Shown: positions 50,672 through 59,026, numbered from the stretch's first letter. The stretch: DNA of 64,000 nt from DATLCF01 sp035526505 (GCA_035526505.1 DATLCF010000002.1:434001-498000), one strand, 5' to 3'. Notes: a model not told the origin generated them from the letters alone. Made by a program: numbers and translations.

Positions 50672-51376
50672 CTATACCAACTGCAGTTGCTGGCTGGGTA
50701 ACAATGTTGCACACAAGCCGGTTTGTTTGTGGTGGCGCCCCACGCGCAAGCGTGTGTCCATGGCCTGTAAAATAGCATCGGCCACAAACACGCCGGCTCC
50801 GCTGCCAATTGCCAGGGCATTGAACGGCTGGCGGGCACGGCCGCATAGCTGCAGGGCCTGCCGCCAGCGCGCAGTGCTGAGCGCTTCGTATTCGCCATAC
50901 ATGCCGGCCACAATACCGTGAGGGCTGCGATTAACAGCCATGGCTATACGGCGATGTTTGCCCTCGACCGTTTGTGATTCTATAAGGGTATGCCCCATGC
51001 TGATCAGTGCAGCACGGAAGCCAAGGCGATGCGCCATAACTGGGGCAAACTTGCCGCCAATGTGCAGCTCTAGCTCCACCCCGTATTGTTTAGCAAACTG
51101 GTGTAACTGGTGTGCGGTGTCGGTCAGCACCGATGATACAGATACTGGTTCTAGCTGTAACTTTCCCTGCTCATGCATCAGCTGCAGCCCCAGCAAATAG
51201 CTATCTACTAGCGTTAACGCCGCAGAAGCCTGCATACGGATAGTGGACAAATCAACATGTTCCGGCCGGGCAATAAGCTGTCCCAGTTCGGCGTGGCGTA
51301 CAATTGCCGTTAGGGGCAGCTTAAGCTGCTCGGCAATTGCTGCCAGCAATTGTGTACCTTGCATATCAGGTTGCAC
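50672..51376 (-). CDS. Degenerate histidine kinase-like protein (pseudokinase)
   Basis: About 234 residues from GTG 51376, which follows GGAGGAGGG; ATG 51364 is an alternative. The HisKA helix is recognisable, but the SHELRTPLTAI motif reads AEQLKLPLTAI, so the phospho-accepting His is Glu16. The ATPase domain is eroded: the N-box Asn residues and the G1 Asp are missing, and G2 reads GSGAGVFVADA. No membrane segment. It probably serves as a scaffold or dimerisation partner for the coupled pseudo-receiver. Confidence 0.7.
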   Translation of the reverse strand: MQPDMQGTQLLAAIAEQLKLPLTAIVRHAELGQLIARPEHVDLSTIRMQASAALTLVDSYLLGLQLMHEQGKLQLEPVSVSSVLTDTAHQLHQFAKQYGVELELHIGGKFAPVMAHRLGFRAALISMGHTLIESQTVEGKHRRIAMAVNRSPHGIVAGMYGEYEALSTARWRQALQLCGRARQPFNALAIGSGAGVFVADAILQAMDTRLRVGRHHKQTGLCATLLPSQQLQLV

Positions 51377-51414
51377 GTCGCTACCCTCCTCCTGTAAAGA
51401 GAGTATACCACCAC

Positions 51415-52083
51415 CTATGGCTGGAATGTCAGGTTGGGCAAAATATTGTTGTCCAGGTCTGCTTTGTAGTCGTTGGATTCGGTCCAAATTTTGAGCGTCA
51501 TATTGCGTAAGGGCAAGATAATCATAACGCCCTGTTTTTTGGTAGTAATCTGGCCCTCTACCCTGGATCCTACCGCACTGGGCACTTTTGGCAGGCTGTA
51601 GGCTGCAACTGTAGCCCCACCGGTTTTTATTTGAGCCGAAAATTGGCCCAACACTTGGTCATAGCTTTGCTGTGTTAACTGAACACGAAGCGAAAAGACA
51701 CTGGTTTCGGACGAGGCATTAGGCACGATATTTGGCGCAAAAAAAGCATCCACCGGGTTGGAAGCACTTTTGGCTGTATCAAGGACATACCCGCTCCAGG
51801 TTTTTGGATACTTTATAGTAATGTTACCGAATGCTGACGGCCCAATATATGTGTCGAATGGACTCTTAGCGGCTTCGGCATACTGGGCGGCATCAGCCTT
51901 TTGCTGCTCCTGTTTGGCAGCCGCAACCGCAGCGGTTACCTTTTGGTCTACATTGTTTTTATAGTCTTGGCGGCTACCATATGCCCATAAGCCAAATCCG
52001 CCAGTGCCCATAAGTATCAAAAACAGTAAAATAAACGGAATAAGCAGTACATTCAGTGCGCCGCGTTGTCCAAGGGTCTTCAT
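51415..52083 (-). CDS. Membrane-anchored extracytoplasmic protein (PsbP-like?)
   Basis: 222 residues. One membrane helix (VLLIPFILLFLILMGTGGFGLWA) is followed by an Ala/Gln/Lys coiled coil and a beta-rich domain beginning FGNITIKYPKTWSGYV. Strands of the form V-F-S-L-R-V-Q-L and a final DLDNNILPNLTF suggest a PsbP/DUF1795-like fold. The family is not certain. Its 3' end is just upstream of the pseudokinase gene. Confidence 0.65.
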   Translation of the reverse strand: MKTLGQRGALNVLLIPFILLFLILMGTGGFGLWAYGSRQDYKNNVDQKVTAAVAAAKQEQQKADAAQYAEAAKSPFDTYIGPSAFGNITIKYPKTWSGYVLDTAKSASNPVDAFFAPNIVPNASSETSVFSLRVQLTQQSYDQVLGQFSAQIKTGGATVAAYSLPKVPSAVGSRVEGQITTKKQGVMIILPLRNMTLKIWTESNDYKADLDNNILPNLTFQP

Positions 52084-52131
52084 ATATTGCTCATGGTAAC
52101 GCAGTTGCGCCCGGCGTGCAAGACCAGTTCG

Positions 52132-52326
52132 CTACCCGGCCTGTAGCTTTAGCTTGGTTAATTTGTTTTCGGCCTGGTGCAAATGCGCTTCAAGCTGTTC
52201 AACCAGCTTGAGCCCTTGCTCGTAGAGCCCCACTGCTTCGTCTACGTGCACATCGGGCTGTTGCAACGCAGCTAATACCCGATCTAGTTGGGCACTTACG
52301 CTTTGATAATCTGCTTTTTGAGTCAT
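52132..52326 (-). CDS. xseB: Exodeoxyribonuclease VII small subunit
   Basis: 64 residues, two helices. Contains LDRVLAALQQPDVHVDEAVGLYEQGLKLVEQLEAHLHQAENKL (in outline), matching the XseB pattern of a paired amphipathic helix ending in an L-x-x-A-E-x-K/R-I/L motif. It forms a complex with XseA to degrade single-stranded DNA. Its ATG overlaps the xseA stop by 4 nt. Confidence 0.93.
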   Translation of the reverse strand: MTQKADYQSVSAQLDRVLAALQQPDVHVDEAVGLYEQGLKLVEQLEAHLHQAENKLTKLKLQAG

Positions 52327-53456
52327 ACCCTATCCTTTCCAATTGTAACGCTTGTAACTTCGGCTGCAACCAACGCATCTGCCAGTTGAAGGGCAAGCTT
52401 GTCGCCAGATACCAACCCTGCGCCGCTGCGAACCAGCGCGCCTTTTTTTCGTACCAAGGCATACCCGCGCTGCAGAGCCGTCTGTGGGTCAAATGCCTGC
52501 AGCAGCTGCCGGCGCAACACTAGCTGTTCCCGAGTACGTGCGGTGTTCTGTGCTACAGCAGTTGCTAGTGCCTGACGTTGCAGGCCGAGCGCCAGATGGG
52601 CACTGTAGAGTACGCCGTCCGCTGCATGCGCTAAACGCTGGCGATATGTTGCCAGGCCGTGCAACATGGCTTTGCGGTCGGGTACCAGCAGCTCGGCCGC
52701 ATTACTGGGAGTACTGGCGCGTTGGTCGGCTGCCAGCTCAGCCAGGCTAATATCCACTTCGTGACCAATTGCCACCAACGTAGGAATCCTGCTGGAAGCC
52801 ACGGCCCGCGTAACTTGTTCGGTACCAAATGCTTGCAAATCTTCGGCACTACCTCCACCTCGGGTTACTACCAGCACATCCGGCGGTGCGGCCAGTGCGT
52901 TGAACTGTCCGATGGCGTGCGTGATCTGGCCCGCTGCCGCTTCTCCCTGTACCTGCACGTCAATGAGCGTAATGTGTAAACCACCCCAGCGGGCGCCAAC
53001 TATCTTCATAAAATCGCGGTAGGCGGCAGATTCGCCCGAGGTGATAAGGCCAATGTGCCGGGGTGGGTATGGCAATGAGCGCTTGCGTTCACTGTCGAAC
53101 AACCCTTCGGCAGCCAGCTTAGTCTGCAACAGCGCAGCGGCTTTTTTAATAGACCCCTCACCCGTTGGCTGCATGCTTTGCACCGTCACGCTAAAGCCAT
53201 ACTGAGGATGCAGGCGCGGCGCACCTTTTACCTGCAGGAGCATGCCATCTTCCAGTGGTCCGGGCAACTGGTATACCGTGCCAAAAAAGCGCACCGTTGC
53301 CTCGTTGTCCTTTAAATCAAAATATACCCAACGGTTTTTGCTAACCCTAAAGTTCGCTAACTCACCTGTAACCGTTATGTTGGGATAGGCGTACTCTAGC
53401 GTCTGGTTCAGCAGCGCTACAAATTCGCTAACACTCAGCACTAAATCGTCAGGCAT
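52323..53456 (-). CDS. xseA: Exodeoxyribonuclease VII large subunit
   Basis: 377 residues. N-terminal OB fold (VTGELANFRVSKNRWVYFDLKDNEATVR, in outline) and the catalytic domain with IGLITSGESAAYRDFMKIV, DVLVVTRGGGSAEDLQAFG and PTLVAIGHEVDISLAELAAD. The C-terminal helical region is shorter than in E. coli (456 residues). It overlaps the UPF0104 gene start by 8 nt. Confidence 0.95.
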   Translation of the reverse strand: MPDDLVLSVSEFVALLNQTLEYAYPNITVTGELANFRVSKNRWVYFDLKDNEATVRFFGTVYQLPGPLEDGMLLQVKGAPRLHPQYGFSVTVQSMQPTGEGSIKKAAALLQTKLAAEGLFDSERKRSLPYPPRHIGLITSGESAAYRDFMKIVGARWGGLHITLIDVQVQGEAAAGQITHAIGQFNALAAPPDVLVVTRGGGSAEDLQAFGTEQVTRAVASSRIPTLVAIGHEVDISLAELAADQRASTPSNAAELLVPDRKAMLHGLATYRQRLAHAADGVLYSAHLALGLQRQALATAVAQNTARTREQLVLRRQLLQAFDPQTALQRGYALVRKKGALVRSGAGLVSGDKLALQLADALVAAEVTSVTIGKDRV

Positions 53457-54507
53457 GGCTTTCTTCGTACGGCTTGTTTTGGCCGTGCAAGGTGCGATGG
53501 TAGTAGTAATAGCCTGGCGGCAGCTGGATCAGCATATTTAATACACGATACATCACGGTTACGGGCAGACTGACAGCGGCTGGTACGCCGGTGGCTACCA
53601 ATACACCGGTCATGAGGGCCTCGTAAATACCCACACCGCCTGGCAGTACCGACACCAAACCGGCAAAATTAGCAACTGCATAGGCCAAAATAACCGACCC
53701 CGGATTTACCCAGTGCCCAAAGGCCACATACACAACATACACTGCGGCGACCTCGGCCGCATTGGCTACCAGTGCCCAAAAAAACGGACCTTTTAACTCT
53801 TTGTATTGCGACTGGATAAGCTTGTAGTTATGGTGCAGTTCGTACACCGCACTGCGGGTTTTTGCCAAGTTAATAGTTTCCGGATGCTTTGGCCGCACAA
53901 AATGGATAATGTGGTTGAGCAGCCTGGTTATAAACGTAAATGTGGCCTGAATGCGCCGTTCGCGCCCAATAATCAGCACAAATCCGGCTGTTCCCACTCC
54001 CATAAGGGTCGACAGCGAGCCCACCAGCAAGATAACAAAATCGTTAACATTACCGCCAATGGCTAAAGCCAGCACGCCCAAAAACATTAAAATCTCGAAC
54101 GACAAAAACAGCAGGAATAGCTTCATAATGTGCACCAGCGTGGCCTTGGTAGCTGTAATGTCCCGCCCGCGCATACGTACCCCAAAATACGAAATACCGG
54201 ATACGCCACCGCTGGGGAATACACTATTTACAAAGTTCAGCTCCAGCGAAGTCTCAAACAAAAAGCGGTACTTCAACTTATTGCCCACCACCTTAAAAAG
54301 TCCGCCATACAGCCGGGCTTGGGCGTCGTAATTAATAAGCTGGATGGGGATAAGTAGTAACAGCACCCACAGATTTACCTTGGCAAAGTTAGCCAACGTG
54401 TCGGCCAGTTGATGCCGCACCGCATATACCAACCCGACAAGCGCAACAACTGTCAGAACGTTGACAATCAGCTTCCATTTTCGTTTTAAAAATGACCGTT
54501 CACTCAT
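53449..54507 (-). CDS. UPF0104 / lysylphosphatidylglycerol synthase TM-region family protein
   Basis: 352 residues, about eight membrane helices. The PF03706-type core shows LNFVNSVFPSGGVSGISYFGVRMRGRD, near the middle helices, and YAVANFAGLVSVLPGGVGIYEALMTG near the end. These are the two conserved Pro-Ser/Gly-Gly motifs of the family. The family includes flippase-like domains of MprF and AglD; no synthase domain is attached here. Possibly moves or flips a lipid; function not established. Confidence 0.88.
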   Translation of the reverse strand: MSERSFLKRKWKLIVNVLTVVALVGLVYAVRHQLADTLANFAKVNLWVLLLLIPIQLINYDAQARLYGGLFKVVGNKLKYRFLFETSLELNFVNSVFPSGGVSGISYFGVRMRGRDITATKATLVHIMKLFLLFLSFEILMFLGVLALAIGGNVNDFVILLVGSLSTLMGVGTAGFVLIIGRERRIQATFTFITRLLNHIIHFVRPKHPETINLAKTRSAVYELHHNYKLIQSQYKELKGPFFWALVANAAEVAAVYVVYVAFGHWVNPGSVILAYAVANFAGLVSVLPGGVGIYEALMTGVLVATGVPAAVSLPVTVMYRVLNMLIQLPPGYYYYHRTLHGQNKPYEESHA

Positions 54508-54531
54508 ACCAGCCCATTATAAAGCATGCCG

Positions 54532-55656
54532 TTAGTCTTGCTGGCATTCGCCGCGGAAATTTACCTGCCAGTCGGCTGCAGTATTAGTATCTTGCACAAT
54601 CGGTACACGGCGGAAGTCGGTGCCCTGCTGGGTTTGGGGCAGTGACGGGTCCAGCTGGGTAGTGTCATTACCCCAACTAATCGCATCTACTATCTTGCCG
54701 GTGTTGTCGTACAGCGTCAAATGGTCGCCAGCGTAGCGCACGCCCGCCACCAGATCTGGCTGGATGTCGTAATCGTCGCGCCCATCAAACACCGTAACCG
54801 GCCGGAACGTTACCAATCGCCCGCTGCCAGAATCCACATGCCAGTTGCCAGTGGCAATGTCTCTGTTGGTGGGATTGTAAAAAATAATCGATACCAAACG
54901 GCTGATCTGCCCGGTATTGTCGGTAGAGCAATCGAACGTTACGCGTCGGATAAGTACGTGGTCGACAGCCTGGGGGTTCAGGGCTGTAATGGTATTACCG
55001 GCCAGCACCACCTGCCCTGCAAATGCTGCGCGCACTGGTGCCGCTGCTGCCACCATAGCTACAACTGCTACACAAAATGTGGCAACTGCAGCAATAGGTG
55101 CGTGATTGTTCTTTTCTTTTTTAGCCTTCAGCCGTAACCGATAGGCTACCAACATATAGCGTTGTCGGCGATAATATTCGGCCAACCGCCGCAGTTCGTC
55201 GGCCACAATTAATAGCGCCGGCACATACAGCATAATCAGCAACCCCAGCGGTGTGCGCACAGCATCGGCCGCATGGCCTAACCAAGGCGCATGGTATGCT
55301 ACGCGACCTACCAGCTGGCTAGCGTATACCGGCTGGTCAGCAACCGCATTGGCATCACCCTTTACGATAAGCTGCACCGTGCCACCTGGCCGTGTGTCCA
55401 CACGCACTAACCGGTGAGTTACGGTTTGCTGTGCTGTTTTTTGGTAGGTAATAACATCGCCTGGCTGCAAAGATTCTACAGCCACACGATGCACCACCAC
55501 CAATGCGCCCGGCCCAATTGCCGGACGCATACTACCCGTTTGCACACTCAGGGCCTTCCACCCACTTTGGGGCAGGCTCACCCACAGCAACAGCGCGCCG
55601 CCCATCGCAAATACGGTGCCGATACCTATGCTAAGAGTTTTTTTGAGCTTACCCAT
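54532..55656 (-). CDS. SipW-type signal peptidase I fused to a lamin-tail-like domain
   Basis: 374 residues. Residues 1-150 are an ER-type (SipW-like) signal peptidase. They have an N-terminal helix, the catalytic Ser42 in QTGSMRPAIGPGALVVV, His81 in TVTHRLVRV in place of the Lys of P-type enzymes, and the GD motif at 100-101. A second helix and a basic linker are followed by a third hydrophobic segment. An extracytoplasmic beta domain then contains LVSIIFYNPTNRDIATGNW and GDHLTLYDNTGKIVDAISWGN, closely resembling lamin-tail domains. The gene after which it follows (9 nt) encodes a likely substrate. Confidence 0.82.
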   Translation of the reverse strand: MGKLKKTLSIGIGTVFAMGGALLLWVSLPQSGWKALSVQTGSMRPAIGPGALVVVHRVAVESLQPGDVITYQKTAQQTVTHRLVRVDTRPGGTVQLIVKGDANAVADQPVYASQLVGRVAYHAPWLGHAADAVRTPLGLLIMLYVPALLIVADELRRLAEYYRRQRYMLVAYRLRLKAKKEKNNHAPIAAVATFCVAVVAMVAAAAPVRAAFAGQVVLAGNTITALNPQAVDHVLIRRVTFDCSTDNTGQISRLVSIIFYNPTNRDIATGNWHVDSGSGRLVTFRPVTVFDGRDDYDIQPDLVAGVRYAGDHLTLYDNTGKIVDAISWGNDTTQLDPSLPQTQQGTDFRRVPIVQDTNTAADWQVNFRGECQQD

Positions 55657-55664
55657 GATAGTGG

Positions 55665-56252
55665 CTAAAGTGAAGGTGCGGGGTCTGTGTCGCCGATAAA
55701 GTTAATGTCCAAATCGCTCGAAGCTACATTTGCACCATTAAAGGTGCCTGTTTCCATTGACATCTTGGCAGTGCAATTAACAGCGCCCGTACTAACAGGT
55801 AATGTAAGGCCGGGTATGACTACTCCCTCGGCACTGTGGAGCTGGGTCAGCGTTCGATCAAAGGCGGGAGAAGTCCCGCACTGAATTATTAGATGTACTT
55901 TGCTAAGGTTGACCGGGTCTTCGGCCGGAGTAAAGACTGGCGAGTTAGGAACTGCTACATGCACGCTTAAAGCGCCATCGGTGGCATTTTTAAGCTGAAA
56001 GCCAAAACCCGCAACTGGCCTCGGCGTACCGCCAGGAGTAATACCCGAAAATGTAGTGCCCGCGGCACTTGTACCAAATTCGCCAGCATCCCCACTCTTA
56101 ATAAGCAACCCCGCCCCGGCCGCTACCTGGCTATCTGCTAATACTACTTGATTCGTCAACGTTGCAAAGGTCACGCTCGTTACCACCGCAGTAACCACGC
56201 CAATAACGGCTACGGCCCGCACCATGGGGTTAATTTTGTGTATTTGCAGCAT
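55665..56252 (-). CDS. TasA/camelysin-like secreted protein, probable SipW substrate
   Basis: 195 residues. N-terminal signal: VRAVAVIGVVTAVVTSVTFATLTNQVVLADSQVAAGAGLLI (in outline), where the hydrophobic segment ending in A-T-L-T-N followed by A-G-x-L-x-I recalls SipW-dependent signal peptides. The mature part is beta-rich with two Cys (IIQCGTSP, AVNCTAKM) that could form a disulfide. An AGGAGG precedes the ATG. It is the first gene of a pair with the signal peptidase. Fibre formation is inferred from the family. Confidence 0.65.
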   Translation of the reverse strand: MLQIHKINPMVRAVAVIGVVTAVVTSVTFATLTNQVVLADSQVAAGAGLLIKSGDAGEFGTSAAGTTFSGITPGGTPRPVAGFGFQLKNATDGALSVHVAVPNSPVFTPAEDPVNLSKVHLIIQCGTSPAFDRTLTQLHSAEGVVIPGLTLPVSTGAVNCTAKMSMETGTFNGANVASSDLDINFIGDTDPAPSL

Positions 56253-56288
56253 AATCCACCTCCTTGTTGGTGGCCCACCCCTGCTGCA

Positions 56289-56344
56289 TTAACGGCATGG
56301 ATGAACCGTTAAATTTATATTGCGACCTACAGTCCCTCACGCAA
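56289..56344 (-). promoter_or_regulatory. Promoter region of the TasA-like gene with a 7-bp palindrome
   Basis: On the minus strand TTGCGT (56339-56344) and TATAAA (56314-56319) are 19 nt apart. Just downstream, TTAACGG-N10-CCGTTAA (56289-56312) is a perfect inverted repeat in the early leader, a candidate operator or RNA hairpin. Confidence 0.5.
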
Positions 56345-56449
56345 GTCGCTAATACTGCAAGCTCATTGTAAACATACAATTTGACAGTTGACAATAAGCA
56401 TATGCATTTTAGTGTTCAGTTTTCCACAGCTTCTTTCCTGTTGCTCTGG

Positions 56450-56464
56450 TACAATGAGATCTGA
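56450..56464 (+). promoter_or_regulatory. -10 element of the methyltransferase gene, leaderless arrangement
   Basis: TACAAT at 56450-56455, 8 nt, ATG 56464. No Shine-Dalgarno. Confidence 0.5.
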
Positions 56465-57636
56465 TGAACAAGAGTATTTGTATCTTGGGCCGGCAGCCGG
56501 CCATTGGACGCGCCGAGCTGGAAAGCCTACTGGGTGCTGCGCATGTGCAGCCAATTGGTGATGCGGCCATGGGTAGCGACCTGCCTGCAGCCGACATTCC
56601 CTTTAGCCGACTGGGCAGCACGGTCAAACTGGGCATGGTGCTGGGTAGTGTTAGTAACACAGATTGGCATACCCTGCAGCACGAGCTGGCACAACTGGTG
56701 GTGGCCGCCGCACAACAGTTAAGCGAAGGCAAAGTGCAACTGGGTGTCAGCGCCTATGGCCTGCGCGCCTCGCCTCGTCAGCTGACGGCCGCAGGGCTGG
56801 AGCTTAAAAAGGTCCTGCGCCAACACAACTATTCGGTACGGCTAGTGCCCAACCAAGAAGTTGCGTTATCCAGCGCCCAGGTACTGCACAACCACTTGGC
56901 TGGAGAGCGTGGGTTGGAGCTACTGCTGGTACGCCACGGTACCCAAGTGCTGGTTGCCCGGACGATACATGTGCAAGACATTACTGCCTATGCCCGACGT
57001 GACCAAGGCCGCCCCAAACGCGATGCGCGTGTGGGTATGCTGCCGCCCAAACTGGCCCAAACCATTGTGAACCTTGCGGCCGGCCAACTGGAATCAGCGT
57101 CGAATAATGTCATCCTCGATCCGTTCTGTGGCACAGGTGTTGTGCTGCAAGAAGCGTTATTGATGGGTTATGGCGCCTACGGCACCGACCTGGAACCGCG
57201 CATGATCGACTACACTAAAACTAATCTGGCCTGGTTAGCCCAAGGGGCGACACCCACCTTAGAGGTTGGCGACGCCACCACCCACCCCTGGCAACAATCC
57301 TTTGCCGCCGTAGCCAGCGAAACATATCTGGGCCGTCCCTTAAGCTCGTGGCCCGCACCAGAAAAATTGCCTGACATTATTGGCACCTGCAACATTATTA
57401 TTCAGCATTTTTTGCAAAACCTGGGTAAACAGATTAAACCCGGCATCCGCCTCTGTTTAGCCATACCTGCCTGGCGGGCACCAAATGGCCGCGTGCATCA
57501 CCTGCCCTTGCTTGACCATATGGGGCAAATAGGGTACAATCGAGTGAGTTTTGAGCATTCCCGCGAGGCCGATCTGGTCTACTATCGCCCCAATCAGTTG
57601 GTGGCCCGGGAACTACTCGTAATTGTTAAAAAGTAA
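56464..57636 (+). CDS. Trm11-like RNA methyltransferase
   Basis: 390 residues. An N-terminal region with ICILGRQPAIGRAELESLLG matches the opening of TRM11/THUMP-type proteins. A Rossmann methyltransferase domain has NNVILDPFCGTGVVLQEALLMGY as cofactor site and GTDLEPRMIDYTKTNL next. The usual catalytic DPPY/NPPY motif is not obvious; ASETYLGRPL occupies that place. The likely product is a methylated guanosine in tRNA, by family only. Confidence 0.82.
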   Translation: MNKSICILGRQPAIGRAELESLLGAAHVQPIGDAAMGSDLPAADIPFSRLGSTVKLGMVLGSVSNTDWHTLQHELAQLVVAAAQQLSEGKVQLGVSAYGLRASPRQLTAAGLELKKVLRQHNYSVRLVPNQEVALSSAQVLHNHLAGERGLELLLVRHGTQVLVARTIHVQDITAYARRDQGRPKRDARVGMLPPKLAQTIVNLAAGQLESASNNVILDPFCGTGVVLQEALLMGYGAYGTDLEPRMIDYTKTNLAWLAQGATPTLEVGDATTHPWQQSFAAVASETYLGRPLSSWPAPEKLPDIIGTCNIIIQHFLQNLGKQIKPGIRLCLAIPAWRAPNGRVHHLPLLDHMGQIGYNRVSFEHSREADLVYYRPNQLVARELLVIVKK

Positions 57637-57650
57637 TTGTATGCGAGATG

Positions 57651-57673
57651 CTGACGCCGTAATGTGCCGTCAG
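57651..57673 (+). promoter_or_regulatory. Leader hairpin upstream of rpmA
   Basis: CTGACG (57651-57656) pairs with CGTCAG (57668-57673), directly followed by the AAAGGA ribosome-binding site. It may regulate L27 translation or stabilise the 5' end. Confidence 0.4.
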
Positions 57674-57686
57674 AAAGGATCAGTTA

Positions 57687-57959
57687 ATGTCACACGTTAA
57701 AGCTGGCGGTACAGCCAAAAATGTTCACGATAGCCCAGGCCAACGCCTAGGTGTTAAGCTTTCTGGTGGCCAAAAGGCCAAAACCGGCCAGGTTATTGTG
57801 CGCCAGGTGGGCCTAACCAAGCGTGCCGGTAAAGGCACCAAACTGAGCCGCAACTTTACCATTCACGCCGACCGCGATGGCATCGTAACCTACAAAAAAC
57901 GCAGCGTGCGCCGCTTTACCGGCAAAACGGTGCGTCGTACTGAAGTTACTGTTGAGTAG
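57687..57959 (+). CDS. rpmA: 50S ribosomal protein L27
   Basis: 90 residues. HVKAGGTAKNVHDSPGQRLGVKLSGGQ and VIVRQVGLTKRAGKG match L27, with FTIHADRDGIVTYKK at the C-terminus. L27 reaches the peptidyl-transferase centre with its N-terminus, here SHVKAGG. rplU (L21), its usual neighbour, is absent. AAAGGA lies 8 nt upstream of the ATG. Confidence 0.95.
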   Translation: MSHVKAGGTAKNVHDSPGQRLGVKLSGGQKAKTGQVIVRQVGLTKRAGKGTKLSRNFTIHADRDGIVTYKKRSVRRFTGKTVRRTEVTVE

Positions 57960-57968
57960 GCATTTGTT

Positions 57969-58568
57969 CTAAGCACTCCGTACTTCTTCGGAGCGCGGTG
58001 CCCAAAAAATTCCAGCTATTGCGGGGTCTGCAACCTGGTTGGTAACTATTTCCGGGGCAGGACCCTGGCTGGTACCAGGATAATATTCTAGTTGCAGGCC
58101 CCCGTCTTGGGCCGCTTTTATCGCAAGCGACCAGAACGGGCCCCATGCATCTTGCATTTGAGATACGACTTCTCCAGGCTGGCTAATAGCGGCGACTATC
58201 TTTGCCCTGCTTTCGCCAGGTATCTGCTGTTCGGATGGGCTGCCGAACCGGGTCAATAGTAGACCAGTGCGCTCTACTTTACCGCGTGGACCCAATACAG
58301 CCGTGCGCACCACACCCAAAAAATCAGCGTCGCTGCCGCCCGACCGATATATAATTGCCAGTAACTCTTGCTTCACCCCTTCGGTAACATTGGTGGCAAC
58401 GCCCAATATACCTTGATTTGGCAGAAGATGAACAGCCGCATCGGGACCAGGCTTAATAGATTCTACCTTAACTCTGCCAGCATTGTGCGCCCTACTCACC
58501 ACACCAAGCACATATGCCGACTCCGGATTAGCAGGCACTGTCCTTGATTCGGGTGATGTTTGGTTCAT
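57969..58568 (-). CDS. Protein of unknown function
   Basis: 199 residues, soluble. An N-terminal strand region VLGVVSRAHNAGRVKVESIKPG is followed by KQELLAIIYRSGGSDADFLGVV and a C-terminal LQLEYYPGTSQGP. Not recognised. ATG 58568 is chosen since TATATT lies 6 nt upstream of it and a consensus promoter is at 58603-58631; no Shine-Dalgarno is present. Confidence 0.6.
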   Translation of the reverse strand: MNQTSPESRTVPANPESAYVLGVVSRAHNAGRVKVESIKPGPDAAVHLLPNQGILGVATNVTEGVKQELLAIIYRSGGSDADFLGVVRTAVLGPRGKVERTGLLLTRFGSPSEQQIPGESRAKIVAAISQPGEVVSQMQDAWGPFWSLAIKAAQDGGLQLEYYPGTSQGPAPEIVTNQVADPAIAGIFWAPRSEEVRSA

Positions 58569-58602
58569 AGTAACAATATATCTCAGATGTAAACTAAATA
58601 TT

Positions 58603-58631
58603 ATAGTAACATCAAAAATATATACTGTCAA
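58603..58631 (-). promoter_or_regulatory. Consensus promoter of the gene at 57969-58568
   Basis: On the minus strand TTGACA (58626-58631), 17 nt, TACTAT (58603-58608), predicted leader about 28 nt. A second -10-like TATATT (58575-58580) is nearer the ATG. Confidence 0.7.
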
Positions 58632-58636
58632 AAATG

Positions 58637-59026
58637 CTAAACACCCAGGTGGTGTTTGATGCGGGCGATGACGTCGCTAATAACTACTTGCGACTTTATG
58701 AGGTACTCGTCGACGCCTAATTTTTTAGCGCGTTCTTGGTCGCTGGGCTGACTGAGTGCAGTGAGCATGATAATTTTAAGATTGGCGGTTTCAGGGGTAT
58801 TACGCAAAATGTCCAGTACGTCAAAGCCGCTTACTTTGGGCATCATGACATCTAAAAGTACTAGATCGGGCTTGTAGTCTACCGCAGCAGCCAAGGCATC
58901 TTCGCCGTTAGCTACACGCTTGACGTCAAAATTTTCGGCTTTTAGGCGAACAATGTATACGTTGGCCAACGCGTCGTCATCTTCGACAAACAATATTCGC
59001 TTGGCGTGTGTACTTTTTGCATCCAT
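58637..59026 (-). CDS. Single-domain response regulator (receiver only)
   Basis: 129 residues. Intact receiver: FVEDDD pocket, Asp in LVLLDVMMP, Thr in IIMLTA and Lys in YLIKSQ. It is a close paralogue of the receiver part of the protein at 13484-14767, sharing SGF-x2-LDILRNT and LIKSQV-type stretches. No output domain and no kinase gene adjacent. Confidence 0.9.
   Translation of the reverse strand: MDAKSTHAKRILFVEDDDALANVYIVRLKAENFDVKRVANGEDALAAAVDYKPDLVLLDVMMPKVSGFDVLDILRNTPETANLKIIMLTALSQPSDQERAKKLGVDEYLIKSQVVISDVIARIKHHLGV

Noticed and set aside
57976..57994. CTCCG/CGGAG hairpin as terminator of rpmA
   Set aside because: Only 5 bp, inside the convergent gene, and without a T tract.
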